The notes under the pieces: generated by a model | Told to the model about the DNA's origin: nothing | What the model saw: only the letters and a program-made list of their open reading frames with translations | Databases searched by the model: none | Translations under genes and position numbers: made by a program | In this document: positions 22,955 through 31,652 of the stretch, one piece after another | How positions within the stretch are numbered: position 1 is the stretch's first letter | Layout: the number at the start of each line of letters is the position of its first letter | NCBI GenBank assembly: GCA_011087605.1 | Contig: JAALLE010000029.1 | Coordinates: 1 to 42,313, forward strand | Reading direction: 5' to 3' | Source: Hyphomicrobiales bacterium | Lineage (GTDB): Bacteria > Pseudomonadota > Alphaproteobacteria > Rhizobiales > Rhizobiaceae | Length of the DNA stretch: 42,313 nucleotides

Positions 22955-24121
22955 ATGACCGATGCAGTATTGCCGCTCAGCGGTGTGAGAGTGATTGATT
23001 TCACCCAGGTTATGATGGGTCCCTGTGCGACCCAGATGTTGGGAGATTTCGGCGCCGATGTGATTAAGGTTGAGCGACCCGGTGCCGGCGATCTGTCTCG
23101 GAATTTCTTTGGTGAATCCAGCGAAGAGGCGATGAACAATGCAGTTTTTGCCTCTCTCAATCGCAACAAACGTTCTATTGAAATCGACACAAAGTCTGAG
23201 ACTGGCCGAAATGCAGTATTGGAATTGATAAAGACTGCAGATGTTGTGGTGGACAATTTTCGGGCCGGTGTAATGGAGAGGCTTGGTTTTGGTTATTCAG
23301 ACCTTTCAAAGCTGAATCCGCGCATCATCTGCGCGTCTGGCACTGGCTACGGCCCAACCGGGCCTTATGCCCATAAGGGTGGTCAGGACGTCTTGGCCCA
23401 GGCGATGAGTGGTGTCATGGAGAAAACTCAGGATCCGTCGATTCCCAAGTCCATATATCCAACGACTTTGTGCGACTATTCTGCGGGAATGCACCTGGTT
23501 CAGGGCATTATGGCCGCCTTGATGATGCGGGAGAAAACAGGAACCGGACAGCAGGTAAATGTTTCACTTTACGACAGTATGATTGCCATGCAGATGCAGG
23601 AGGCTGCGCAATGGTCGAAGCACCGCGAAGTGCTCAATTGGGCTGCAATGCCGCTGACAGGAGTATTTGAGACAACCGATGGTGCGCTTGTTGTGGTCGG
23701 AGCTTTCAAGGCAAATCCGTTGCGTGATATCTGCGTGGCATTGGAACTTGAAGATCTGTCACCAACCTATCCGGACCTCGCCAGCCAGCGCGCCAATAAG
23801 CCTTTTCTGCAGGAGACCTTCCGCACGCAAATAGCCAAGAACACGACATCCTATTGGATATCAAAGCTGGAAGAGCAGGACCTTCTATGCGCCCCTGTGC
23901 GTTCTCTGGGAGAGGCGCTTGACGATCCACAAACTGAAATCAACGACATGCTGCACACCATAAATCACCCACTTCTTGGTGAGATTACGCTTGTTGGTTC
24001 GCCGGTTCACTTAAGTGCCGCACCGCTGAAAGTGTATCGTGTTCCACCAAAGCTCGGAGAACACACAGAAGAAGTGCTGGCAGAGATTAACGTCACTGAT
24101 GTCGACAGGATGGCAGGATGA
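22955..24121 (+). CDS. CaiB/BaiF family (class III) CoA-transferase
   Basis: A 388-residue CoA-transferase that moves CoA from one acyl-CoA to an organic acid. The family start GVRVIDFTQVMMGPCATQMLGDFGADVIKVE is present, and Asp174 in TLCDYSAGMH matches the catalytic aspartate of formyl-CoA transferase (its CDxxxGMH-like context). REKTGTGQQVNVSLYDSM follows as usual. ATG 22955 with AAGGAAC upstream is used; the frame opens earlier inside the previous gene. It is 10 bp after the flavoprotein gene and overlaps the hydratase start by four bases. This points to activation of a carboxylate for the next step. Confidence 0.95.
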   Translation: MTDAVLPLSGVRVIDFTQVMMGPCATQMLGDFGADVIKVERPGAGDLSRNFFGESSEEAMNNAVFASLNRNKRSIEIDTKSETGRNAVLELIKTADVVVDNFRAGVMERLGFGYSDLSKLNPRIICASGTGYGPTGPYAHKGGQDVLAQAMSGVMEKTQDPSIPKSIYPTTLCDYSAGMHLVQGIMAALMMREKTGTGQQVNVSLYDSMIAMQMQEAAQWSKHREVLNWAAMPLTGVFETTDGALVVVGAFKANPLRDICVALELEDLSPTYPDLASQRANKPFLQETFRTQIAKNTTSYWISKLEEQDLLCAPVRSLGEALDDPQTEINDMLHTINHPLLGEITLVGSPVHLSAAPLKVYRVPPKLGEHTEEVLAEINVTDVDRMAG

Positions 24122-24873
24122 CGATCCGCCTTGAAATCGAGGACCACGTTGCCCGAGTGATCATTGATCGCCCAGAGCGCATGAACGCACTGGACAGTGC
24201 GGCACACAAAAGGTTGGCGGAAATCTGGCGGGAAATTTCCGCAAATGACGACATCCGATGCACGGTTCTGACAGGTGTTGGAGACCGGGCCTTTTGCGCC
24301 GGAGCAGATCTTAAGGAAAATACTGGTCGCACCGGGTTGGAATATTGGTCATCGTTTGAGGCGATTGGCTTTGGCGGTTCCAAACCTATAATTGCCCGGG
24401 TCAACGGGCTGGCTCTTGGCGGTGGACTGGAATTGGTGTTGGGATGCGACATCGTGATTGCCGCAGAGACTGCAAGATTTGGATTGCCTGAAGCCAAGGT
24501 GGGCCGGGTTCCTCTGGATGGTGGCATGACGCTGCTTCCTCGCCTGATTCCGCGTAATATTGCAGTGGGAATGATGATGACCGGCCGGATGTCCCCGGCG
24601 TCCGAAATGGCCCGGTTTGGACTGGTAAACTCCGTAGTTTCTCCCGACGAACTGGACGCGGAAACCGACCGATGGGTTGCAGATGTACTGGCTTGCGCGC
24701 CTCTCAGCTTGCAGGCGATCAAAGCCACGGTACGTAATACCGCACACCTGTCTGTTTCCGATGCCTATGGCTGCAAATCGCCGGAACTTGTGGCAGCGTT
24801 GGAATCAGAAGATGCAGATGAGGGTGTTAAGGCGTTTCAGGAAAAGCGCCGCCCTGATTGGAAGGGATGTTGA
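24118..24873 (+). CDS. Enoyl-CoA hydratase/isomerase (crotonase family)
   Basis: A 251-residue crotonase. The oxyanion-hole segment AFCAGADLKE is at residues 58-67. Both catalytic-type glutamates are present: Glu105 in GGGLELVLGCD and Glu125 in RFGLPEAKVG, as in true enoyl-CoA hydratases. It would hydrate an enoyl-CoA made from the acid activated by the preceding CoA-transferase. The start overlaps the transferase stop (ATGA), so translation is coupled. Specific substrate unknown. Confidence 0.94.
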   Translation: MTIRLEIEDHVARVIIDRPERMNALDSAAHKRLAEIWREISANDDIRCTVLTGVGDRAFCAGADLKENTGRTGLEYWSSFEAIGFGGSKPIIARVNGLALGGGLELVLGCDIVIAAETARFGLPEAKVGRVPLDGGMTLLPRLIPRNIAVGMMMTGRMSPASEMARFGLVNSVVSPDELDAETDRWVADVLACAPLSLQAIKATVRNTAHLSVSDAYGCKSPELVAALESEDADEGVKAFQEKRRPDWKGC

Positions 24874-24876
24874 ATT

Positions 24877-25209
24877 ATGGCCCTCGTCATAATCAGCCCC
24901 TGCATTGATATCAAAGACGGCATTTGCACCACATCTTGCCCGGTAGACTGTATTTATGAGGGCGACCGCATGTATTATATCCATCCGGTCGAATGCATCG
25001 AATGCGGAATGTGCGAATCCATCTGTCCCGTTGATGCAATTCGTTATGACGATGAAGTGCCAGAAGAAGATGCCTCGTTCGTCAAGTTAAATGAAGATGC
25101 GTTTAAGAATGAGGACGGTACCGACAATTTCCCTGGGGGATGGAAGAAAGGGCAAGCTCCACTGCCGGACCCTCCGGAACTCCAGTCATTGGCCAACCGA
25201 TCACAATGA
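24877..25209 (+). CDS. 7Fe-type ferredoxin ([3Fe-4S][4Fe-4S])
   Basis: A 110-residue electron carrier. The first cluster is of the 7Fe type, with Cys9-x7-Cys17-x3-Cys21-Pro, and the second is CIECGMCESICP with Cys40, Cys43, Cys46 and Cys50; Cys25 completes the pattern. The C-terminal ~55 residues are an acidic extension ending GWKKGQAPLPDPPELQSLANRSQ, as in FdxA-like ferredoxins of alphaproteobacteria. It sits 3 bp after the hydratase gene inside the catabolic operon, so it probably serves an oxidoreductase there, most likely the FAD enzyme at 21577. No sign of a Rieske oxygenase nearby. Confidence 0.93.
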   Translation: MALVIISPCIDIKDGICTTSCPVDCIYEGDRMYYIHPVECIECGMCESICPVDAIRYDDEVPEEDASFVKLNEDAFKNEDGTDNFPGGWKKGQAPLPDPPELQSLANRSQ

Positions 25210-25351
25210 TTGAGCCCATGCCAACAGATATGCAAGCCATGAGCCCATTGACGCTCATATCCAGCACGGCCAACCGAGCGACAGACCATGGTTGGTTCAC
25301 TGACTTGAAGACAAAACCTACAACTGACCGAAGCAAAGAAAAGCGAATAAA

Positions 25352-26788
25352 ATGAAAAAACACCAATCACTGATCGGCGGCGAATGGGTCGACTTTGGCA
25401 ATTACAATCCAGATATCAATCCTGCAGACACGACCGATATTATCGGTGAATTTTCCTACGGGGATGATGGTGCCGTTGATCAAGCTGTTGCTGCCGCGAA
25501 ATCAGCCAAAGCAGGTTGGGCCGCATCAACTCCCCAGCAACGACACGACCTGCTGGCGGCCGTCGGGAATAAACTGGCCGAGAGAGTTGAGGAAATCGGC
25601 AATTTGCTGGCGCGCGAGGAGGGTAAAACGCTCGCTGAAGCCAAAGGCGAAACCATGCGGGCTTCACAAGTATTCAAGTTTTTTGCGGGGGAAGCACTGC
25701 GACTTGCCGGAGAACTTCTTCCGTCGGTTCGCAACGATATTGATGTTGAAATCACGCGAGAACCTGTTGGTATTGTTGGGCTGATTACGCCCTGGAATTT
25801 TCCAATTGCAATTCCTGCCTGGAAAACCGCCCCGGCGCTCGCATTTGGCAATTGTGTGGTCTTGAAGGCCGCAGATTTGACCCCGGCCTGCGCCCATGTG
25901 TTGGCGGAGACCCTGAATGAATGCGGCTGTCCGCCCGGTGTGTTTAATCTTGTGCTGGGCCGTGGTTCGACCGTCGGTGACGCGCTCGTCAACCATCCTG
26001 ATATCGGGGCAATCTCGTTCACCGGTTCAGTTCCGGTGGGCAATCGAATTGCTGAAACCTGTGGGCGGTTGCGCAAAAAGGTGCAGTTGGAGATGGGCGG
26101 CAAAAATCCCATGGTTGTGATGGATGATGCGGATCTATCGCTGGCCGTAGACGCCTGCCTGAATGGTGCCTTCTTCTCAACCGGGCAGCGTTGCACCGCC
26201 TCTTCGCGGCTCATTGTTCAGTCTGGAATCCACGATCAATTCGTCGATGCCTTGAGCAAGGCAATGACAAGCCTGAAAGTTGGTAACCCTCTTGATGCGA
26301 CCACGCAAATCGGCCCGGTGGTTGATGAAAAACAACTTCTTTCCAATCTGGACTATGTGACTATTGCAAAGTCTGAAGCCAGGGAAGTCATAGGAGGCGA
26401 TAGGCTGGAACTGGAAACACCCGGATTTTTCCAAGCTCCCGGACTGTTTGTCGGGACGACCAACGACATGCGCATCAACCGCGAAGAGATCTTTGGTCCG
26501 TGTGCGTCAGTGCTCAAGGTTGGTGATCTGGAAGAGGCAATATCTGTTGCCAATGATACAGAATTTGGCCTGTCGTCCGGAATCTGCACCAGTAGTTTGA
26601 AATCAGCCCGGGAATTTCGCCGGCGCTCGGAGGCAGGCATGCTGATGGTCAATCTGCCAACAGCTGGCGTTGATTATCACGTTCCTTTTGGCGGACGTAA
26701 GGGTTCGTCATTCGGCCCGCGTGAACAGGGAAGATATGCTTCTGAATTCTATACAATCGTCAAAACCTCCTATGTATTTGCCGGGTAA
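25352..26788 (+). CDS. Aldehyde dehydrogenase, alpha-ketoglutarate semialdehyde dehydrogenase-like
   Basis: A 478-residue NAD(P)-dependent aldehyde dehydrogenase. Catalytic residues are Asn149 (TPWNFP), Glu247 (LEMGGKNP) and Cys281 (GQRCTASSR). The C-terminal signature FGGRKGSSFGPREQG is typical of enzymes that oxidise 2,5-dioxopentanoate (alpha-ketoglutarate semialdehyde), the last step in pentose, hydroxyproline or glucarate routes. The 141-bp gap before it shows no gene. It probably oxidises a dicarboxylic semialdehyde made by the operon to a TCA-cycle acid. Exact specificity is inferred from the C-terminal signature only. Confidence 0.92.
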   Translation: MKKHQSLIGGEWVDFGNYNPDINPADTTDIIGEFSYGDDGAVDQAVAAAKSAKAGWAASTPQQRHDLLAAVGNKLAERVEEIGNLLAREEGKTLAEAKGETMRASQVFKFFAGEALRLAGELLPSVRNDIDVEITREPVGIVGLITPWNFPIAIPAWKTAPALAFGNCVVLKAADLTPACAHVLAETLNECGCPPGVFNLVLGRGSTVGDALVNHPDIGAISFTGSVPVGNRIAETCGRLRKKVQLEMGGKNPMVVMDDADLSLAVDACLNGAFFSTGQRCTASSRLIVQSGIHDQFVDALSKAMTSLKVGNPLDATTQIGPVVDEKQLLSNLDYVTIAKSEAREVIGGDRLELETPGFFQAPGLFVGTTNDMRINREEIFGPCASVLKVGDLEEAISVANDTEFGLSSGICTSSLKSAREFRRRSEAGMLMVNLPTAGVDYHVPFGGRKGSSFGPREQGRYASEFYTIVKTSYVFAG

Positions 26789-26793
26789 ATGCG

Positions 26794-27249
26794 ATGAATG
26801 ATGTGCAAACTAAGTGGGCTGAGCGGTTTTTGGGCTTGTGTGATCATGTATCGGGCTGGTCTGAAGATCGTGATTTTCAGGTCGGTTGCGTCATCGTTGG
26901 GCCAGGCCATGAAATTCGGTCGACAGGCTATAACGGGTTGCCCCGCGGCGTCGCGTCCGATGATGATGAGCGTTTTGACCGCTCCAGTGGCGAAAAGTTT
27001 TTTTGGATAGAACACGCTGAACGCAATGCCATTTATAACGCTGCCAGGTCAGGTGCTGACCTGGCGGGTTGCACCCTTTATGTGAACCGGTTTCCCTGTG
27101 CTGATTGCGGGCGGGGAATTATCCAGTCAGGTATTAGCTGTGTGGTTTGCCCACCGATTCCCGAAGCTGACGGGGCTCTTGATCATAGCTTTCAGGTTTC
27201 AGCAAAAATGCTCGACGAAGCCGGAGTAGATGTCATCTATTTTCCCTGA
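26794..27249 (+). CDS. CMP/dCMP deaminase-family zinc deaminase
   Basis: A 151-residue zinc hydrolase with the cytidine-deaminase signature: His74-Ala-Glu76 (IEHAERNAIY) as ligand and proton shuttle, and Cys102/Cys105 in FPCADCG. The NGLPRGV motif at residues 47-53 matches dCMP deaminases. Start ATG 26794 lies 5 bp after the aldehyde dehydrogenase stop. Nucleotide metabolism is not the obvious reason for a deaminase inside a catabolic operon behind a THI5-like importer; it may remove an amino group from an imported heterocycle. That role is inference, and a plain dCMP deaminase carried along is also possible. Confidence 0.88.
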   Translation: MNDVQTKWAERFLGLCDHVSGWSEDRDFQVGCVIVGPGHEIRSTGYNGLPRGVASDDDERFDRSSGEKFFWIEHAERNAIYNAARSGADLAGCTLYVNRFPCADCGRGIIQSGISCVVCPPIPEADGALDHSFQVSAKMLDEAGVDVIYFP

Positions 27250-27315
27250 TCCGTCTTGATATTGGGCCCCGACTTATTCAGTTGATCACGTGGGTGACAG
27301 GATTATGAGGTGATC

Positions 27316-27960
27316 ATGAAAGGCCGAAAGCGCGTTGACATCTGGTATTCGCTGCAGAGTGATTACTGCTATTTTCTGATAGACCGCCTGCTGGGCTTAT
27401 CCAGTTCGGGGGTTGATGTTACTGTGCGCCCCGTTTTGGGATTGGTCTTGAGAATGCCGCAGGCCACCCAAGACAGAAGCATGTTGGAGCAACAGTACTT
27501 TAATAGAGATACTGAACGAACTGCCGAGTTTCTTAAACTTCCTTACGCCCGGCCGGATCCGTCTCCAATTCAGCTGGAACCGGGTTCAGTTTGGATCGCA
27601 ACGCCCGAACAACCGCTCATTGACAGATTGTACAGGTTGTTTGTGGGAGCCAACATCCAGGGGTTGGGACTGCAGTTTCTGGATGTGGTGGTCCGCGGAC
27701 TGTGGAACGGGGCAAATGCCGGCTGGGACAAGAGCCAATTTCTCCAAGATGCAATGTCAGAGATTGGATTGGATCATGATGATATTCTGGCGAAAACGTC
27801 TTGGGATACTGCAAGCCAGATACTCGATGACAATCACAATGGGATGCTTGATCTGGGACATTGGGGCGTGCCGCTGATGGCATATGACGGCGAGCCGTTT
27901 TATGGGCAGGACCGCTTTGACCAATTGGTTTGGCGATTGGGTTTTGAGGCTAAGCCATAA
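27316..27960 (+). CDS. DsbA-family / 2-hydroxychromene-2-carboxylate isomerase-like protein
   Basis: A 214-residue protein of the GST-kappa/DsbA fold. The N-terminus VDIWYSLQSDYCYF corresponds to the DFxSPYSYL catalytic loop of HCCA isomerases (Ser15 in the Ser position), and the end GHWGVPLMAYDGEPFYGQDRFDQLVWRL matches the family's GVFGVPTFVVDG...FWGxDRLD tail. There is no CxxC motif, so it is not a disulfide oxidase. HCCA isomerases use glutathione in aromatic-ring degradation. ATG 27316 with GAGG upstream is used; an in-frame GTG precedes it by six bases. Last gene of the second operon, convergent with the PIG-L gene. Confidence 0.85.
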   Translation: MKGRKRVDIWYSLQSDYCYFLIDRLLGLSSSGVDVTVRPVLGLVLRMPQATQDRSMLEQQYFNRDTERTAEFLKLPYARPDPSPIQLEPGSVWIATPEQPLIDRLYRLFVGANIQGLGLQFLDVVVRGLWNGANAGWDKSQFLQDAMSEIGLDHDDILAKTSWDTASQILDDNHNGMLDLGHWGVPLMAYDGEPFYGQDRFDQLVWRLGFEAKP

Positions 27961-28034
27961 TATCGCAACGTCAACAAGCTCCGTTGTTAGATCTATTAAA
28001 AACCTGCAAAGCAGATGAACCGCCTGGTGTTGAA

Positions 28035-30347
28035 TTACCTGCGCTTGGCCAAGAGGTTAGCCATCAACCTGAATGCTCCGGGGACAAGTTTTTCCATCTG
28101 GTGATGCAGGATCAACGCGCAGTGTGTGTGGCGTCCGTTACCAATATCGGCGGTGAGCAATGCGCCTTGAAGGGACGCTTCGTCAGGATCAGCCATTTCC
28201 AGCAATGGCGTATAGCTGTCTGCCCATGCCTTGGCAAAATAAAGCCCACGTTCCTTGTGCCATCCTTGCCAGTCTTTGTCGGTAATCTTGTTGGGTGTTG
28301 CAAGCAATGGATGGTCGACCAGATGGGTTACTTCACACGACTCATCTGTTACTCGCCATCTCAATGACGGTTGTCCGATTTCCAGCATGTCAGGGGGTGT
28401 TGAATCCTTGTCCCAATTGTCCCAGGGGCGGTGATACAAGGTAAGCAAGTTGCCGCCCGCTCGAGTCCAATCGTGCAGTCGATGCATCTGTTCCACCAGC
28501 CCTAGTCGAAGCTTCATTGCGAAAATGCCGATCACGATGCTGTCGAATCGCTCCAGTTGCGCGTCTGATTTCAGATCATCATCACTCAGGACAGTCACAT
28601 CCATGCCCAGCTGCTCAAGCCAGTAGTCGACGCGATCATTGCCGCCGCCGATATAGCCAACTTTTACGGCCGGGAGTGCGGCGTCCAGCACCAGTACCTG
28701 CAATTCTGCAGGTTGGACCAAGGCGCGGGTTGCCACGTGGTCGTGATCGACTGTGCGAACAGTTTGTGCCGAGTTGTCGTCCAACGACATCGCAATGGCA
28801 TAGCGGCCTTCCGTAACGTCGCGGGGCAAGGACAGATTGATACCTGTGTCAACAGTTTGAGACTTCCAACCTTCCGGCAAACTCAACCCGGCTTGCGCCC
28901 CGTTGGGCACAATATTGTTGACCGAGAGGGAAATTTGACGCCGCTTTGATGCCCGGTTCACCACTTCTTTGAGTGGGGAAATGTCGGCTGATTTATGAGG
29001 CAAAACCAAAGGTGTCACTTCAAATGATTTGCGGGTCTGGCTTTTAACTCCGTTGGTCTCCAATGTTAGGAGCACGCAGGGATCTGATGGTTGGTGAGGT
29101 AAATAAACGTCTGGATAAGCATTGGATAGTTCTGCATTTTCAATTTTAATGCCATCCGCCGTTTCGTGCCAGCCGTTGGGAAGCGAGAGTGAGGTCTCCA
29201 ATCTATCCGCAAGTCCGGTGCGCTCTTCAATCGATACCACCGCTTTATCAGAAGGTCTCAAAATGTCCTTGTTTAGCTCTGCGTGAACTTCTGCCCCGGA
29301 AGCGATTCGAATGACGTGAGCCAGTTGTTGGCGTTTGCGTTCAAGTTTGTGCGCAAATTCTGAAGCAATCGACACGCCTTCAAGCGCACTCAAAGCAAGA
29401 CAAGCTTCTTTCAAAACCTCTTCAAAATCGGGAAAGGCGTCGCGCGCGGCATCTATGTGATTTTGAACTTCCGGCAATCCCAGTGCACCCAAGTCATATG
29501 CAAGCCCGGCAAACACCGTGTCATCGGGGCCTTCCACATGGGTTTCGGCCAAATGTAGCGGCCAGTTTCGCTCTTTTCCCGCGGCCACCCATGATCCCAT
29601 GGCCTGGGTTCGGTGAAATGCCCGACTTTGCTGGCCGATGCGTTCATAGGACCAACCGCTGACCGGATCATATCCATCCGCTTCAATGGTTAAGGTCGCA
29701 GGTGGGGGTGGCAGATCATCGTCATATGATTGTCCGGCACCTGACCATGCCGGCAGATATAATTTTTTCACCTGCCAGGGTAGTAGATCGCTACCGGTAA
29801 AGTCCGGGTCTGCCGCCAGGGACATGACCAGATGGGCGGCCTCGGTCATCGCACGATGATGGCCGTGTTGTCCTGGGATGTTCAAAAAGGTCGGACAGAC
29901 GATGTCGGGCTTTTCGGTGCGCAGGATGTCCACAAACCGCGCCAGAGTTCTGTCTCGGCCCCATTTTTCCATCGTTTCGATGCCGGATTTTGAGAAACCG
30001 AAATCGAATACTGAATCTTCCGGGGATACAGAGAGCCAATACATTCGCAATCCCAGAACATCGCAGGCTCGTTCCATTTCTGCGGTGCGCAGAACCCCCA
30101 ACGCCTCGGTTGTTTCCGTGCCAATGTCGTTTTGACCACCTTCACCGCGTGTTGAGCAGGCATAGCTAATATCGATCCCATCCCGATAGCTGAAGGCGGC
30201 TAGCATGGCTGAAGTTTCATCGTCGGGATGGGCCCCGGTGTTCATGAATGACACGACGGTTTGTAGCGGGACCAGCGCCCGCCACAGTTCCAGGATTCTT
30301 GGCTGTAGTTGTTCGCGGGCGATGCGGTCTCGATCAGTCAGCGGCAT
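28035..30347 (-). CDS. PIG-L family deacetylase with C-terminal GATase-like domain
   Basis: This is a 770-residue, probably cytoplasmic protein with no signal peptide. The N-terminal ~250 residues are a PIG-L (LmbE) zinc-dependent de-N-acetylase: AHPDDE at residues 39-44 and a second metal site near HGHHRAMTEAAH. A middle region of about 250 residues is strand-rich. The last ~210 residues (KVGYIGGGNDRVDYWLEQLGMDVTVLSDDDL, then WTRAGGNLLTLYHRPWDNW) resemble a class I glutamine-amidotransferase-like domain as found in large PIG-L proteins; no catalytic Cys is obvious. PIG-L enzymes remove acetyl groups from N-acetylglucosaminyl conjugates. AAGGAAATCAC precedes ATG 30347. It lies 13 bp downstream of the ROK gene and is presumably co-transcribed. 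Confidence 0.88.
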   Translation of the reverse strand: MPLTDRDRIAREQLQPRILELWRALVPLQTVVSFMNTGAHPDDETSAMLAAFSYRDGIDISYACSTRGEGGQNDIGTETTEALGVLRTAEMERACDVLGLRMYWLSVSPEDSVFDFGFSKSGIETMEKWGRDRTLARFVDILRTEKPDIVCPTFLNIPGQHGHHRAMTEAAHLVMSLAADPDFTGSDLLPWQVKKLYLPAWSGAGQSYDDDLPPPPATLTIEADGYDPVSGWSYERIGQQSRAFHRTQAMGSWVAAGKERNWPLHLAETHVEGPDDTVFAGLAYDLGALGLPEVQNHIDAARDAFPDFEEVLKEACLALSALEGVSIASEFAHKLERKRQQLAHVIRIASGAEVHAELNKDILRPSDKAVVSIEERTGLADRLETSLSLPNGWHETADGIKIENAELSNAYPDVYLPHQPSDPCVLLTLETNGVKSQTRKSFEVTPLVLPHKSADISPLKEVVNRASKRRQISLSVNNIVPNGAQAGLSLPEGWKSQTVDTGINLSLPRDVTEGRYAIAMSLDDNSAQTVRTVDHDHVATRALVQPAELQVLVLDAALPAVKVGYIGGGNDRVDYWLEQLGMDVTVLSDDDLKSDAQLERFDSIVIGIFAMKLRLGLVEQMHRLHDWTRAGGNLLTLYHRPWDNWDKDSTPPDMLEIGQPSLRWRVTDESCEVTHLVDHPLLATPNKITDKDWQGWHKERGLYFAKAWADSYTPLLEMADPDEASLQGALLTADIGNGRHTHCALILHHQMEKLVPGAFRLMANLLAKRR

Positions 30348-30360
30348 GTGATTTCCTTGG

Positions 30361-31527
30361 TCAAAGTGACGCGGCCTGGGGTGTAAATGCCCGATTCAGA
30401 ATTAGCGAAGCCGCGCCGAGCGTCGCGGTCATGCGCCCGCATGTGCCGCGTTGCAGACGAGGATGTGAGCTGTCAACTCGGTTAGATACAGACAGTTCAG
30501 GCAGAGAAGTGTTTGCGATCAAGTGATCCAAAACCACTTCTGGCATGGCCCCACCAAGAATGGTTGTCTGAGGATCGAACAGGTTTTCGATCAAACCCAG
30601 GGCTTGGGACAAGGCAGTGGCCCCTGAATCAAGCCAGTCCATAAAATCGGGGTCGTTGCGGGCATACAGCATGTCAATTGCTGCGATATCCAAGGGAGTT
30701 TTGAAATTCATGTGGTTTTGTACTGCGACACGACTCAACAATTGTTCGAGCGGGGCAGGGCCATTGCGAGTCATCACGGGCACATGTCCGATCTCGCCAG
30801 CATTGCCAAAAGCACCTTCCATCAACTGGCCATGGTTGACCAATCCAAGTCCAAGACCGGCGCCAAAATATAGATAGGCAAAATTGGTCAAACCTCGAGC
30901 CGGACCCTGTGCGATCCGCTCCGACATGGCCGCGGCATTTGCATCATTGCTCAACTCGACCGGTAGTCCCAGAGCATTTTCAAACAACGCCCGAGCATCA
31001 ATTTGTTGCCAGCCTGCCAGATCAGAACCGAGCCCGGAAAGGCCGGTTTGTCCGAACGGCCCTGGCATTACAATGCCAGCACCGAGCAATCTATCTGCGT
31101 CAATGCGGGTTTTTTCCAACATCACGTCGCGCAGCTTCAGGATTTTTGACACCAGTTTGTCAGGCTTGGTATTTTTCAAGGCTCGTCTGCGGGTGATAAC
31201 GGCAGTGCGGTGAAGATCCACAAGTGCCGCAAAAATGGCATCGGGACGAATTTCAATTCCAACAGCGTAGCCACCCTCGGCGTTGATTCCATACTGAACC
31301 GCTGGAAGGCCGCGTCCGCCTGATCTCGTTCCAGCTTCCAACAATAACCCGTCGTGTGCCAGTTCAGCGATGATGTTGCTAACTGCCTGGGTCGACAGCC
31401 CAAGTGCTCTGGCAATCTCGGCCCGCCCCAACTGACCCGCACTTTGTATATGCCCCAACACAGCCTGACGGTTTGATGACCGAGACCGTTCGGCGTTGGT
31501 GCCGGAAACTGGTAGCGAATGGCTCAT
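30361..31527 (-). CDS. ROK-family transcriptional repressor
   Basis: A 388-residue ROK protein with an N-terminal winged helix (QSAGQLGRAEIARALGLSTQAVSNIIAELAHDGLL, about residues 28-62) and a sugar-kinase-like ROK domain (GYAVGIEIRPDAIFAALVDL, LLGAGIVMPGPFG, LSNDANAAAMSE, YFGAGLGLGLV). The zinc site is altered: the conserved histidine is present in EIGHVPVM, but the following CxCGxxGC cluster is replaced by TRNGPAPLEQLLSR. It is divergent from the CUT1 importer operon and shares a palindrome at 31556-31576 with it. It likely represses both directions and releases when the imported sugar or its phosphate binds. Confidence 0.9.
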   Translation of the reverse strand: MSHSLPVSGTNAERSRSSNRQAVLGHIQSAGQLGRAEIARALGLSTQAVSNIIAELAHDGLLLEAGTRSGGRGLPAVQYGINAEGGYAVGIEIRPDAIFAALVDLHRTAVITRRRALKNTKPDKLVSKILKLRDVMLEKTRIDADRLLGAGIVMPGPFGQTGLSGLGSDLAGWQQIDARALFENALGLPVELSNDANAAAMSERIAQGPARGLTNFAYLYFGAGLGLGLVNHGQLMEGAFGNAGEIGHVPVMTRNGPAPLEQLLSRVAVQNHMNFKTPLDIAAIDMLYARNDPDFMDWLDSGATALSQALGLIENLFDPQTTILGGAMPEVVLDHLIANTSLPELSVSNRVDSSHPRLQRGTCGRMTATLGAASLILNRAFTPQAASL

Positions 31528-31555
31528 AGGGTAGCAATTAACTCAACTCACTTGA

Positions 31556-31576
31556 TAACTCAAGCCGCTTGAGTTA
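31556..31576. promoter_or_regulatory. ROK operator palindrome
   Basis: TAACTCAAGC-C-GCTTGAGTTA is a perfect 10+10 bp palindrome with a single central base. It is in the middle of the 125-bp region between the divergent ROK and binding-protein genes. A second, degraded copy (AACTCAACTCACTTGAT) lies just beside it at 31540-31556. This is the expected place for the ROK regulator to bind. Confidence 0.75.
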
Positions 31577-31652
31577 ATAAGAAGCAGAATCCAAAAGCCA
31601 TGCACGATTATAACAGCACTCCACAGCAAACCATCAACGGGAGAAACATAAG

